Assembly: GCF_016734765.1 (NCBI RefSeq) | Contig: NZ_JAERQE010000003.1 | Span: 248,001 to 312,000, forward strand | Reading direction: 5' to 3' | From: Microvirga soli | GTDB taxonomy: Bacteria > Pseudomonadota > Alphaproteobacteria > Rhizobiales > Beijerinckiaceae | DNA length: 64,000 bases | Shown: positions 43,601 to 51,577 of the stretch, in pieces | Position numbering within the stretch: position 1 is the first letter of the stretch | Layout: the number at the start of each line of letters is the position of its first letter | The notes under the pieces: generated by a model | Database searches by the model: none | What the model saw: only the letters and a program-made list of their open reading frames with translations | What the model was told of the DNA's origin: nothing | Made by a program: the position numbers and the translations under genes

Positions 43601-44080
43601 CAGCACCTGCTCAAGCGCGCCCTGCGTGGAGAGACCTACGCGGATGACTGGACGCCTGAACTCAGTATCGGTCTCACAGGCTCCATTCCGGCAGAGTACG
43701 TTCATGAGGACGAGGTGCGGATCAACCTCTATGCACGCATTGCACGTATGGATGCCTCTGAGTCCATTGATGACCTTGAAGAGGAGATCGAGGATCGGTT
43801 CGGGCCGTTGCCGGAGGCTTTGGGAAATCTTCTCCGCCTCACGAGCATGAGGCAGGTCTGTCGACGGTTGGGTATCGTCCGCATTGATGCAGGCCCCCAG
43901 GCGATTGCTCTGAGCTTCTGGCCGGGAGCCGCAAAGAAGCGATCTGTGCAGGGCGTGATTGCAGACTCACAAGGAACTATTCGCTGGAGCGGGGAGCGGC
44001 TCATTCTTGATATCGCCGAGGAGCAGGTTGGCGCAAGGGAGAGGCATATCCTTGACCTTCTCGCGCGGCTCGAACATTGA
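40637..44080 (+). CDS. Mfd-like transcription-repair coupling ATPase (divergent)
   Basis: 1147 residues with the Mfd domain order: UvrB-like N-terminal module (about 40-330), CarD-like RNA polymerase interaction domain (about 490-570, GDAVIHVDHGLGVLEGTEI), superfamily 2 helicase with Walker A GDVGFGKTEVALRAA near 640, motif II IIDEEQRFGAAHK, TATPIPRTLQ, and ESGLDVPRANTML, QLHQLRGRVGRGR, then a TRCF C-terminal domain (about 990-1090). Mfd removes stalled RNA polymerase and recruits UvrA. The relay helix after the polymerase domain is less basic than in typical Mfd, which suggests a paralogue rather than the main copy. ATG 40637 has CGGGAG close by; ATG 40751 is possible but lacks a site. Confidence 0.82.
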   Translation: MIEDGLQSAASGEDGALCNWREAQRVVIASALSRTSSFMHVTPAPSQDIRRIDLTLPSSIGLHAVRLIEQASGMDQRQLIYVSEGENRAEQMAQAVKGLAPDLEVCLLPPWDCLPYDNTSPSREAMGRRMSVLRRMSEPAKGARLLIASSAAIVQRVPPRSVWKQACLHLKAGEAFSQDELELYLLRAGYILDERVDEPGEAAIRGQVIDVFPASSPLPYRIEHDGQVIVAIRSYDPVSQRTEAEVEDLFLDPASEILLERTDDGSIPERADGMEHRLPEHYASLETVFDYWPDAPIVMSSGVEERRQLVMEQVADAYESRMSLRAESGSGSAVAPERLFIEDGEWRETLCKHRLILIHVASDEGAKKSIVPRFAAAAKPTRALANFIEEQQHNDRKIVLVAATKEDLNRMRRRVQSLQPSPILIERWSEAMAGQPKGSFALQADIRSGFIDERQGIVVVTAAEVLGSRASSGQGQEIRSTAHQFNDMQFQIGDAVIHVDHGLGVLEGTEIIGAGDEEVSDTIRLTYAGDTTLMIPATDMGRVWRYGRMSEKLQLDKLKSDAWTTKLAAIEAETRETADRLGKLVKARESVKLEPLVPPDREYERFVARFPFSETPDQLRAIGEILEDLASGHPMDRLVCGDVGFGKTEVALRAAAVAALSGKQVAVIAPTTVLARQHVRSFQRRFAGFGIDVAHLSRLVTASEARAVKKGLADGSVRIVIGTHALAAKGVIFKDLGLVIIDEEQRFGAAHKSKLRAMASGGHVLTLTATPIPRTLQSALVGLQKLSIIATPPARRQPIRTFLTEFDPATARQALMRERRRRGQSFVVCSRVEEIEPMREQLAKIVPELEILVAHGQMPPTETDDVMVRFADGEGDILLATNIIESGLDVPRANTMLVWRADRFGLSQLHQLRGRVGRGRIRGTTYLLTELGQQLPKATEKRLRTLEALDRLGAGFAISAQDLDQRGAGALLGEEQAGHIKLIGADFYQHLLKRALRGETYADDWTPELSIGLTGSIPAEYVHEDEVRINLYARIARMDASESIDDLEEEIEDRFGPLPEALGNLLRLTSMRQVCRRLGIVRIDAGPQAIALSFWPGAAKKRSVQGVIADSQGTIRWSGERLILDIAEEQVGARERHILDLLARLEH

Positions 44081-44090
44081 TGCAAGGTAG

Positions 44091-44112
44091 ATCCGTTCAT
44101 CTGTGAACGGAT
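44091..44112. other. Hairpin after the Mfd-like gene
   Basis: ATCCGTTCA, loop TCTG, TGAACGGAT: a perfect nine-base stem 11 bases after the stop. No T-run follows, so it may protect the 3' end or terminate only weakly before the small gene at 44163. Confidence 0.5.
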
Positions 44113-44162
44113 TGTGCCTGTAAGACTTATCCCTTCACACAATTTTCCAGCGTGAGGAGCCG

Positions 44163-44390
44163 ATGACCTCGGAAGAAATCAAGGAATTGAATGCGGCACG
44201 AGAGAGCCTCGTGAAGCGTCGCAGGGAAATGGCGCGGCAGATATCTGAGGCGCCGCTTCCGTCCGTCGAAATGGCCGAGGAACTCACCAAGATTCTGGTT
44301 GCTATCGAGGCTCTGGACCGGGCCCTGAACGAAGCGGGTCATCCCTATATGAGCCAAGGCGTCGTCGATCAGCTCCGGGCCGAAGACTAG
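44163..44390 (+). CDS. Small hypothetical helical protein
   Basis: 75 residues, highly charged, with a predicted two-helix layout (EEIKELNAARESLVKRRREM and MAEELTKILVAIEALDRAL). GTGAGGAGCC before the ATG is a good ribosome site. No cysteine and no membrane segment. It sits 82 bases behind the Mfd-like gene and may share its transcript. No family recognised. Confidence 0.65.
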   Translation: MTSEEIKELNAARESLVKRRREMARQISEAPLPSVEMAEELTKILVAIEALDRALNEAGHPYMSQGVVDQLRAED

Positions 44391-44393
44391 ATC

Positions 44394-44951
44394 CTAAAGT
44401 TTTATTCGTCCAACAACATCGAACCCTGAATCGGCCCGTGGCCTAAGCACGAGCATTTCGCCTTCGCTGGGGAAGATGCCTGTCAGGGCCGTGATGTTGA
44501 CCTGATGAGTCACGAGCACCAGAACGCCGGTCGAGCGCCACCCCTCGATGGTCCGACGTACGGCCTGAGTCTGTGCGGGTTCCTGATCTCTCCCTGAGAA
44601 GAAAGAGTCCAGGGAAGGAGTTGGCTCTGTCAGAGCTCCAAACGCCAAACGTGCCGTATCCAGAGCACGGCACCAGCGGCTTGAGAGCACGCGCTCGACA
44701 GGCACCTGTCGGGCTCTGAACTGATCTCCGATTTGTTGCGCCTGTCGTCGGCCCTCTTTCGAGAGATTGCGCTGGGTTGAGCAATCACCCAGCCGGAAAA
44801 TGGCGGGATCGCCCGTTCCCGTGGCACGGGCATGTCGAAACACGGCTACCGCGCCTCCCTGCTTCAAGGCCTGCCAAGCGTCTTCAGACGGCCAAACGGG
44901 TTGGGACCAGCTTGTCAGGGTCATGAGGACCAGAGCTACGGACAAGCGCAT
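44394..44951 (-). CDS. Secreted histidine phosphatase family protein
   Basis: 185 residues from the ATG at 44951. A signal peptide (MRLSVALVLMTLTSWSQPVW) is followed by the phosphatase core: VFRHARATGTGDP holds the phosphorylated His, LSSRWCRALDTARLA the second Arg region and LVTHQVNITALTG the second catalytic His. The motif reads RHA instead of RHG, as in other exported members of this branch. Substrate unknown. It is divergent from the BTLCP gene, both making exported proteins. Confidence 0.85.
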   Translation of the reverse strand: MRLSVALVLMTLTSWSQPVWPSEDAWQALKQGGAVAVFRHARATGTGDPAIFRLGDCSTQRNLSKEGRRQAQQIGDQFRARQVPVERVLSSRWCRALDTARLAFGALTEPTPSLDSFFSGRDQEPAQTQAVRRTIEGWRSTGVLVLVTHQVNITALTGIFPSEGEMLVLRPRADSGFDVVGRIKL

Positions 44952-45088
44952 GATAAGCCTCTGGTTCAAACGGCCAAGCTGCCTCAATGTTGTCTCATAA
45001 ACTAGATCTACCTGTCGCAAGATAAAGCAGAACTGGAGCGGATCTACAGCTCCGGCAAAAGCCAACAAGTGGCACAGGGGTATGTTCA

Positions 45089-45628
45089 ATGAATTCCATC
45101 ACACAGAGGGCTGCGCTCGGCTTGGCTGCCGGCCTGATGATCTATTCGGGCGCTTCCGCGCAGGCGAAGCCTGGCCATTCTTTTGTTCTGACTGCTGAGC
45201 GGATGTCGCAGCTGCAGCAGATCAATAGTCACGTGAACAGCACCATCCGCGAGGTCTCGGATCTGGAGCAATATGGCCGTGAAGACGTCTGGGCGCTTCC
45301 GACCAGCGGGAAGGGCGATTGCGAGGACTTCGCGCTGCTGAAGCGCAAGATGCTGATTGAGCGTGGCTGGCCTTCGGCGGCGCTCTCAATTGCGGTTGGT
45401 TCCACCGCACAAGGCGAAGCTCATGCGGTGCTTCTCGTGGCCACAGCCCAGGGACAATACGTCCTCGATAACCTCACCTCGTCCATCCTCTCGCCTGAGC
45501 GGACGGGTCATGTTTTTTATGCGCGGCAATCCGGGCGCGCCTGGGTTACGGCTTCGGGTGAGAGGACAAGCGAGCCTGTTGCCGATCTGCCGGTCGCGCA
45601 GGTTGTCTCGCGCAAGAAGCGTGGCTGA
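45089..45628 (+). CDS. Transglutaminase-like cysteine peptidase (BTLCP, DUF920)
   Basis: 179 residues. A signal peptide (LGLAAGLMIYSGASAQA) precedes a bacterial transglutaminase-like domain with the expected triad: C78 (GKGDCEDFALLKR), H112 (GEAHAVLL) and D127 (YVLDNLT). Members are periplasmic and in some bacteria process an adhesin (LapG of Pseudomonas belongs to this group), but no lapA or lapD partner is seen here, so the target is unknown. Confidence 0.9.
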   Translation: MNSITQRAALGLAAGLMIYSGASAQAKPGHSFVLTAERMSQLQQINSHVNSTIREVSDLEQYGREDVWALPTSGKGDCEDFALLKRKMLIERGWPSAALSIAVGSTAQGEAHAVLLVATAQGQYVLDNLTSSILSPERTGHVFYARQSGRAWVTASGERTSEPVADLPVAQVVSRKKRG

Positions 45629-45646
45629 CCCTTCTGCGCGGAAGGA

Positions 45647-46468
45647 TCAGGCTACAGCCGTTAGTTCGACCACGATATCAACGAGCGGGTCTGCCGGATC
45701 CGCAAGGCCGGCAATCACATCGAAGTGGTGAGCGCCCTGCACCTCATGGTAGCGGGTCGTCACCCCGGCTTGACCCCACTGATCGACGATGTCGCGGGAC
45801 TGACGCAAGAACTCGCTGCTCTCCGCGCCTCCGACAACGGCGACGAGATGCCCGCTGCCTGGCGGCGCCCATTCAAGGGGGCTCAGGCGATGCGCCTCCT
45901 CAATCGTGAGCCCAAGAGCCTTGTTGATTGAGGTTCCTACCAGCGGTGGGAGATCGAACAAACCAGAGATCGGCATGGCAGCTCGGATAGGACGCTGCTG
46001 CGGCGCAGGGCGCGCCATGAGGCAGGCGGCAAGGTGCCCACCGGCCGAATGACCTGTGGCGACGATGGGACGGCCTGTGCGCTGCATAATGAAGTCGGCG
46101 GCCATTTCCATCTCGGCAACGATGTCGGCGAGTGTGGCTGCAGGCGCGAGGGTGTAGCTCGGTACCGCGACTGTCAGCCCGCGCACGTTGGCGCCACGGG
46201 CGAGATGGCTGGAAGACGACTTGTCGAAGGCCTGCCAGTAGCCGCCATGGATGAACAACACGACGGGCCGGTCGTTGTCGCCATCCCCGGGGTGGAACAG
46301 ATCGAGCCTGTGCCGTTCGCGAGGGCCATAGGCCAGATCGAGTTCGCTTCGTGCCGTCTCCCGATAGGCAGCGGCATCCCGTTGCCAGCCGGCGATATGA
46401 ACCGGGTGGTCGGGCACCCGCGCACGGTTGTTGTACTCGGCTTCGAGATCGAGTTCCTCGGATGCCAT
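45647..46468 (-). CDS. Alpha/beta hydrolase, arylformamidase-like
   Basis: 273 residues. HGGYWQAFDKS (oxyanion hole) and GHSAGGHLAACL (nucleophile Ser) are the hallmarks of the kynurenine/aryl formamidase branch; the C-terminal GAHHFDVIAGL supplies the catalytic His. It starts 11 bases after livF and closes the leftward livKHMGF operon. Because the divergent operon degrades anthranilate, this enzyme probably releases anthranilate from an N-formyl, amide or ester form, for example from tryptophan breakdown. The exact substrate is inferred. Confidence 0.82.
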   Translation of the reverse strand: MASEELDLEAEYNNRARVPDHPVHIAGWQRDAAAYRETARSELDLAYGPRERHRLDLFHPGDGDNDRPVVLFIHGGYWQAFDKSSSSHLARGANVRGLTVAVPSYTLAPAATLADIVAEMEMAADFIMQRTGRPIVATGHSAGGHLAACLMARPAPQQRPIRAAMPISGLFDLPPLVGTSINKALGLTIEEAHRLSPLEWAPPGSGHLVAVVGGAESSEFLRQSRDIVDQWGQAGVTTRYHEVQGAHHFDVIAGLADPADPLVDIVVELTAVA

Positions 46469-46479
46469 GATGCCTGTCC

Positions 46480-47178
46480 TTAGACGTGCAGATACCGATC
46501 CTTGAGGCTGGCATCCGTCATGAGTTCTTCGCTGGTTCCTGTCCAGACCGAGCGGCCCTTCTCGATGATCACGTGGCGGTCGGCGAAGGTCGCCAGAACG
46601 CCCACGTTCTTATCGATGACCAGGATCGACTGGCGCTCGCCTTTAAGACGCTTGAGGCAGGTCCAGATCTCGGCGCGGATCAGTGGCGCCAGCCCTTCTG
46701 TCGCCTCGTCAAGAATGAGCAGCTTGGGGTTCGTCATCAGGGCGCGGCCGATGGCAAGCATCTGCTGCTCGCCGCCGGAGAGCTGCGTTCCGAGATTGCT
46801 CCGGCGCTCCTTCAGGCGCGGGAACAGGTCGTAGATGGCATCGAGCGTCCAGCGGCCGGCGCCTGTCCTGTTGGAGGCCGTGGCGACGAGATTTTCCTCG
46901 ACCGTCAGGGTCGGGAAGATCTGGCGCCCCTCCGGTACGAGGCCGATGCCGGTCTTGGCAATGCGATAGGGAGCGAACCCGGTCACGACAGCGCCGTCGA
47001 AGCGCACTTCGCCCCCCCGCGGGCGCAGCAGGCCCATGATGGAGCGCACGGTGGTGGTCTTGCCCATGCCGTTTCGCCCGAGCAGCGTCACCACTTCGCC
47101 GGCGTCCACGTCGAGCGAGATGTCGAAGAGGACCTGGGCGGCTCCGTAGGAGGCCTGGAGCTGGCGGACGGAAAGCAT
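46480..47178 (-). CDS. livF: Branched-chain amino acid type ABC transporter ATP-binding protein LivF
   Basis: 232 residues. Walker A GRNGMGKTT, signature LSGGEQQMLAIGRAL and Walker B LLILDEATEGLAP; the short length and the ending MTDASLKDRYLHV mark the LivF type. It pairs with LivG to power uptake through LivHM. Its start overlaps the livG stop (TGATG). Confidence 0.93.
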   Translation of the reverse strand: MLSVRQLQASYGAAQVLFDISLDVDAGEVVTLLGRNGMGKTTTVRSIMGLLRPRGGEVRFDGAVVTGFAPYRIAKTGIGLVPEGRQIFPTLTVEENLVATASNRTGAGRWTLDAIYDLFPRLKERRSNLGTQLSGGEQQMLAIGRALMTNPKLLILDEATEGLAPLIRAEIWTCLKRLKGERQSILVIDKNVGVLATFADRHVIIEKGRSVWTGTSEELMTDASLKDRYLHV

Positions 47179-47933
47179 CAGACCATCTCCTCTTCGCCGA
47201 GATAGGCGGCGCGGACATCAGGATTGGCTCTGATCCGCTCCGGCGTGTCGGTGGCAATGACGCGCCCATAGACGAGAACGGAGACACGATCGGCAAGGGA
47301 GAAGACTGCTTCCATGTCATGCTCGATTAGCATGATGGTCAAACGGCTCTTCAGGCGGCGCAGGGTCTCGACAACGCGTTGGGACTCGTCATGCCCGGTG
47401 CCAGCCAAGGGCTCGTCGAGCAGGAGCAGCTTCGGGGCTGTTGCAAGCCCGATGGCAAGCTCCAGCTGGCGCTTCTCGCCATGGGAGAGAAGTCCGGCCG
47501 GAATGTGGGCGCGTGCGCCAAGCCCGACCTCGCTCAGGCACTCCATCGCCGGAATGTTCAAGTCCTTCTCCTGTGCGGCAGTGCCGAAGAAGCGGAAGCT
47601 TGAGCCGGAGCGGGCCTGGACCGCGAGGGCTACGTTTTCCAGAGCGGAGAACCCGGGCAGGATCGAGGTGATCTGGAACGAGCGCGCCAGCCCGCGGTCA
47701 ACCCTCTGCGGCATGGCGAGGTTCGTGATGTCCTCGCCGGCGAACAGGATCTGGCCCGAGTTGGACGGCAGCATCCCTGAAATCTGGTGGATGAGGGTTG
47801 TCTTGCCCGCGCCGTTTGGGCCGATGATGGCGTGCAACTCGCCGGGCTCAACCGAGAGGCTGACATCGTCGGTGACGACGAGTGCGCCATAGTTCTTGCG
47901 CAGGTTGCGGAGTTCGAGCAGCGGCTCAGCCAT
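47178..47933 (-). CDS. livG: Branched-chain amino acid type ABC transporter ATP-binding protein LivG
   Basis: 251 residues from the ATG at 47933, which overlaps the end of livM by eight bases. Walker A GPNGAGKTT, Walker B LLLLDEPLAG and the switch His in LIEHDM. The signature reads LSHGEKRQLELAIGL, with His in place of the usual Gly of LSGGE; this substitution is common in LivG. Ends ADVRAAYLGEEE-like (NPDVRAAYLGEEEMV). Confidence 0.93.
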   Translation of the reverse strand: MAEPLLELRNLRKNYGALVVTDDVSLSVEPGELHAIIGPNGAGKTTLIHQISGMLPSNSGQILFAGEDITNLAMPQRVDRGLARSFQITSILPGFSALENVALAVQARSGSSFRFFGTAAQEKDLNIPAMECLSEVGLGARAHIPAGLLSHGEKRQLELAIGLATAPKLLLLDEPLAGTGHDESQRVVETLRRLKSRLTIMLIEHDMEAVFSLADRVSVLVYGRVIATDTPERIRANPDVRAAYLGEEEMV

Positions 47934-48951
47934 AGTGCGACCTCCGCAAAAGCCCCATGATCCCGCCTCTGACGAACAGCACAATCAGGATCAGCAGGGG
48001 CCCGAACACCATCTTCCAGTTCTCGGCGAGATGCGATCGTGTTTCCTCGCTGAGGAAGAAGCTCACCGTATGCAGGATTTCGGGCAGAAACTCCTCCAGC
48101 AGCAGAAAGGCGGCTGCTCCGATAATCGCCCCGTGCAGTGAGCCGAGCCCGCCGAGCACCACCATGAAGATCAACTCGCCCGAACGCTGCCATGTCATGA
48201 AGGCTGGGCTGACGAATTCCGCCTGATTGGCCAGGAGGCACCCGGCGAGACCCGCCATCATGCCGCTGATTACATAGGCTGCGAGCTGAAAGCGGAAGGG
48301 GCGAAATCCGATCGCTTCCATGCGCACGGCGTTCTCCCGCGTCCCGCGCAGGACGCGGCCGAACCGGGAGGCGACGATGGAGCGGGAGAGGGCATAAGCA
48401 GCGAACAGACAGAGCAGGCAGACCCAGTAGAAGGTGAAGTCGTTCTCCAGCCAGCCTGATCCGGCGATGAGGCTGCGGGACGCCAGGGTCATGCCGTCAT
48501 CCCCGCCATAAGGCGCCAGAGATGTTGCGAGAAAATACACCATTTGCCCGAAGGCCAGGGTGATCATGATGAAATAGACGCCTTTTGTCCGCAGCGAGAT
48601 GGCGCCTGTGACAAGAGCGAAGGCGGCAGAGGCAACGAGCGCAACAGGAACTTGAATCAGGGCATCCTCGAAGCCGTGGCTTGCGAGGATGCCGACCGCA
48701 TAGCCGCCGAGGCCGAGAAAGGCCGCATGGCCGAAGCTCACAAGGGCGCCATAGCCGAGGATAAGATCGAGCGCCATGGCGGCTACGCCGAAGATCATCA
48801 CCCGTGTGAGCAGGGAGAGGACATAGCCCTCGGCGCCCGAGAAGGTTGCGAGGAGGGGTGCCGCCGCAAAGGCCGCAAAGAGCACCACAGGAATGATCTC
48901 AAGCCGCGCGCCGAGCGACGGAGCAGAGTGGGTTTCGGCGATCTCGGTCAT
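47926..48951 (-). CDS. livM: Branched-chain amino acid type ABC transporter permease LivM
   Basis: 341 residues, about nine to ten membrane segments, with the LivM signatures GYGALVSFGHAAFLGLGGY, LRTKGVYFIMITLAFGQM and MVVLGGLGSLHGAIIGA. ATG at 48951 lies behind GGCGGAGTTA; a TTG at 48966 overlapping the livH stop is the alternative. Given the divergent aryl-CoA operon the substrate may be an aromatic acid rather than leucine-type amino acids, as for other HAAT-family importers. Confidence 0.92.
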   Translation of the reverse strand: MTEIAETHSAPSLGARLEIIPVVLFAAFAAAPLLATFSGAEGYVLSLLTRVMIFGVAAMALDLILGYGALVSFGHAAFLGLGGYAVGILASHGFEDALIQVPVALVASAAFALVTGAISLRTKGVYFIMITLAFGQMVYFLATSLAPYGGDDGMTLASRSLIAGSGWLENDFTFYWVCLLCLFAAYALSRSIVASRFGRVLRGTRENAVRMEAIGFRPFRFQLAAYVISGMMAGLAGCLLANQAEFVSPAFMTWQRSGELIFMVVLGGLGSLHGAIIGAAAFLLLEEFLPEILHTVSFFLSEETRSHLAENWKMVFGPLLILIVLFVRGGIMGLLRRSHYG

Positions 48952-48962
48952 TAACTCCGCCC

Positions 48963-49883
48963 TCAACGCTTAACAGGGAACAGGCCGGAGGGACGGAAGA
49001 ACAGCACGGCGGCCATGAAGACGTAGATCAGCATTGGCGCAATGGCGCGCCCCGTTTGGCTTGCGGCTGCGGGATCGAGGACAAGGCGCAGCAGGTTGGG
49101 CGCGAACGAGCGGCCGACTGTGTCCACGAGGCCGATCAGGAGCGCGGCCAGGAACGCGCCGCGGATCGACCCGATGCCGCCGATGACGATCACCACGAAG
49201 GCCAGGATGAGGATGTTGTCACCCATGCCGGGCTCAACGGACAGGATGGGCGCAACCATGGCGCCGGCAAAGCCCGCCAGCATGGCGCCGAAACCGAACA
49301 CCACCATGAACAGGCGCTGGATGTTGACGCCGAGCGCCGAAACCATGGCGGCGTTGCTGGCGCCTGCGCGCACCAGCATGCCGACGCGTGTGTGGTTCAC
49401 TAGAACGTAGAGCAATGCGGCAATCACGAGGCCGGCCGCGATGATGGCAAGACGGTAGACCGGGTAGAGAAGGCCGTTTGCGATCTCCACCGAGCCGGAG
49501 AGGATTTCGGGCACGGGAACGCTCAAAGGCGCCGCGCCCCAGACGAACTTCACGCCCTGGTTCAGAAACAGGATCACCCCGAACGTGGCGAGCACCTGAT
49601 CGAGATGATCGCGATCATAGAGGTGGCGGAACACGAGGGCTTCCAGGAGCAGGCCAAAGGCCAGTGCCGTCGGAAGGGCGAGGAGCAGCGCCCAGCCGAA
49701 GCTGCCGGTCCAGGCGCTGAACGCTGCGACCAGATAGGCGCCGACCATGTACTGAACGCCATGTGCCAGGTTGATGAAGTCCATCACCCCAAAGACAAGG
49801 GTCAGGCCGGCGGCGATGAGGAAGAGGATGAGGCCGAACTGAAGGCCGTTCAGAGCCTGGACGAAAAAGAGGGTTGCTGTCAT
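48963..49883 (-). CDS. livH: Branched-chain amino acid type ABC transporter permease LivH
   Basis: 306 residues, about eight membrane segments, with NGLQFGLILFLIAAGLTLVFG, DFINLAHGVQYMVGAY and VVIVIGGIGSIRGAFLAAL, typical of LivH. It lies 139 bp downstream of livK and directly upstream of livM in the same leftward operon. Confidence 0.93.
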   Translation of the reverse strand: MTATLFFVQALNGLQFGLILFLIAAGLTLVFGVMDFINLAHGVQYMVGAYLVAAFSAWTGSFGWALLLALPTALAFGLLLEALVFRHLYDRDHLDQVLATFGVILFLNQGVKFVWGAAPLSVPVPEILSGSVEIANGLLYPVYRLAIIAAGLVIAALLYVLVNHTRVGMLVRAGASNAAMVSALGVNIQRLFMVVFGFGAMLAGFAGAMVAPILSVEPGMGDNILILAFVVIVIGGIGSIRGAFLAALLIGLVDTVGRSFAPNLLRLVLDPAAASQTGRAIAPMLIYVFMAAVLFFRPSGLFPVKR

Positions 49884-49974
49884 CGGCGCGTCACTGGCTG
49901 CTGGCCTGCATCAACCGAGCCTCCGCTTGCGTGCCCTCAGGCGAGAGCATCATGAAAGGTGCATCGAAGAAAGA

Positions 49975-50006
49975 CGGCCTGTCCGGGAGTTCTCCAAGAC
50001 AGGCCG
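49975..50006 (-). other. Hairpin between livK and livH
   Basis: CGGCCTGTC and GACAGGCCG, nine-base perfect arms around 14 bases. In the direction of transcription it follows livK by 16 bases and is trailed by TCTTTCTTC, a weak U-rich tract. It probably lets most transcripts end after livK, giving the binding protein in excess over the membrane parts; this is inferred. Confidence 0.6.
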
Positions 50007-50022
50007 CGTCAGCCCAATGGGC

Positions 50023-51201
50023 TTAGTTCGTCGGTGCGCATTCCTTGGCATAAGCATCCGTGTAGTCGTCGAACACCTTCTCGACGATCTCCGTCTGCAT
50101 CTTGCCGTCCGACCGCTTGGCGGCCTTCACCAGATAGAAGTCCTGGATCGGGAACCCGTTGGCGCCGAGCTTGAAATCGCCACGGAGGGACTTGAACTCG
50201 GCCTTCTGAATAGCCGCACGAAGCGCGTCCTTGTTGTCGGTCTTGCCACCTGTTGCCTTCAGAGCAGCGTCGATCAGGAGAGCCGCATCATAGGAGTGCA
50301 TCGCATAGGACGCCGGCACCGCATTGTAGGCAGCCTCGAAGGCGGCAACGAACTTCTTATTCGCCGGGGTGTCCATGTTCGGAGCCCAATTCGAGCCGCT
50401 GAGCATGTTGACGGCAGCGTCCTGCTGCGCCGGCAGGTTCGTCTCGTCGACCGTGAAGGCTGAGAGGAACGGAATACGGTCGGCAAGACCCGCAGCGCGG
50501 TACTGCTTGACGAGGTTCACGCCCATGCCGCCGGGCATGAAGGTGAAGATGGCATCCGGCTGCATGGAGGCGATCTTCGCCAGCTCGGGCTGGAAGTCGA
50601 GGGTGTTGAGCGGAGTGTAGGATTCCTCGACGATCTCGCCCTTGTAGTGGCGCTTGAAGCCTGCCAGCGCATCCTTGCCGGCCTGATAGTTTGGCGCCAG
50701 CAGATAAACCTTCTTGTAGCCGCGGTCCTGGGCCACCTTGCCGAGAACCTCGTGGTTCTGGTCATTCTGGTAGGAAGTGGCGAAGAAATACGGGTTGCAG
50801 CTCTTGCCGGCGAGGTTCGAGGGGCCGGCATTCACGCTGATGTAGAAGGTCTTGGAATCGACGATCGGCTTGTGGGTGGCAACCGCCACGTTCGAGAAGA
50901 TCGGGCCGACCACGAAGTCGACCTTGTCGCGTTCGATGAGGCCTTTGACCTTCGTCACGGCGACATCCGGCTTTAACTCGTCATCGACGACGATCACTTC
51001 GACATCGCGTCCACCGAGCTTGCCGCCGAGATCCTTCATGGCGAGCTGGAAGCCGTCCCGCGCATGCTGGCCGAGCACGGCCGAGGGGCCGGAAAGGGTG
51101 AGAAGAAGGCCGACCTTCAGCTTCTCCTGCGCCACGGCCGGTGCAGCGGCCAGGGTCACGGCCGCTGCAAGGCCAAGGGTTTTGATTGTTGCGTTCATCA
51201 T
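50023..51201 (-). CDS. livK: Branched-chain amino acid type ABC transporter substrate-binding protein
   Basis: 392 residues. Signal peptide (TIKTLGLAAAVTLAAAPAVAQ) followed by a type I periplasmic binding fold (KVGLLLTLSGPSAVLGQHA, then VDFVVGPIFSNVAVA) with one Cys in SNLAGKSCNPYFF. Binding proteins of this branch often take aromatic acids. GGGAG stands before the two adjacent ATGs (51201 and 51198). It is the first gene of the leftward operon and diverges from the ligase gene across the operator-bearing region. Confidence 0.92.
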   Translation of the reverse strand: MMNATIKTLGLAAAVTLAAAPAVAQEKLKVGLLLTLSGPSAVLGQHARDGFQLAMKDLGGKLGGRDVEVIVVDDELKPDVAVTKVKGLIERDKVDFVVGPIFSNVAVATHKPIVDSKTFYISVNAGPSNLAGKSCNPYFFATSYQNDQNHEVLGKVAQDRGYKKVYLLAPNYQAGKDALAGFKRHYKGEIVEESYTPLNTLDFQPELAKIASMQPDAIFTFMPGGMGVNLVKQYRAAGLADRIPFLSAFTVDETNLPAQQDAAVNMLSGSNWAPNMDTPANKKFVAAFEAAYNAVPASYAMHSYDAALLIDAALKATGGKTDNKDALRAAIQKAEFKSLRGDFKLGANGFPIQDFYLVKAAKRSDGKMQTEIVEKVFDDYTDAYAKECAPTN

Positions 51202-51577
51202 GATCTCCCGAGTGACTGTTCCCTGCGCACGTTTGCCGTGCTTGACGTGATTGTTCCCGGCGGGACGTGAGGCGCCTCGACGGAAGGGGCGGCGCTACTC
51301 TGCCGCAAAACGTTTCTGCCGAACACTCCCTTTGTTGGAGCCCTCGCAGCGGCTTCCCCAAAATTGGGATTGCCAAGGATTGTTTTAAGTTTAAAATAAT
51401 TTCTGCCTTCTTCAAGTGGATTGTTTCGCAGGGGAAGGCCAGTGGGATGACAACTGCGTAGGGAACGGGACGAGAGAGCCCGAGGAGCGCGTTTGCGACC
51501 CTCGGTATATCGGCCCAAGCTCCCCAGGCCTGCGCGGCATAGCTCACCTGCTTCACAATCGAACGGAGGTGCGGACG
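51202..51577. other. Divergent promoter region between livK and the aryl-CoA ligase
   Basis: 376 bp without a convincing gene. It carries one of the two 26-bp palindromic sites (51380-51405), about 180 bp from livK and 173 bp from the ligase start. Part of the ligase frame is open upstream of 51578 but has no start with a ribosome site. Confidence 0.7.
51380..51405. promoter_or_regulatory. Candidate MarR operator, site 1
   Basis: Contains the near-perfect palindrome TTTTAAGTTTAAAA (51383-51396). The reverse complement of these 26 bases matches site 2 (53269-53294) at 25 of 26 positions. It sits between the divergent livK and ligase genes; the MarR-family gene of the same cluster is the probable binder. 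Confidence 0.7.
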
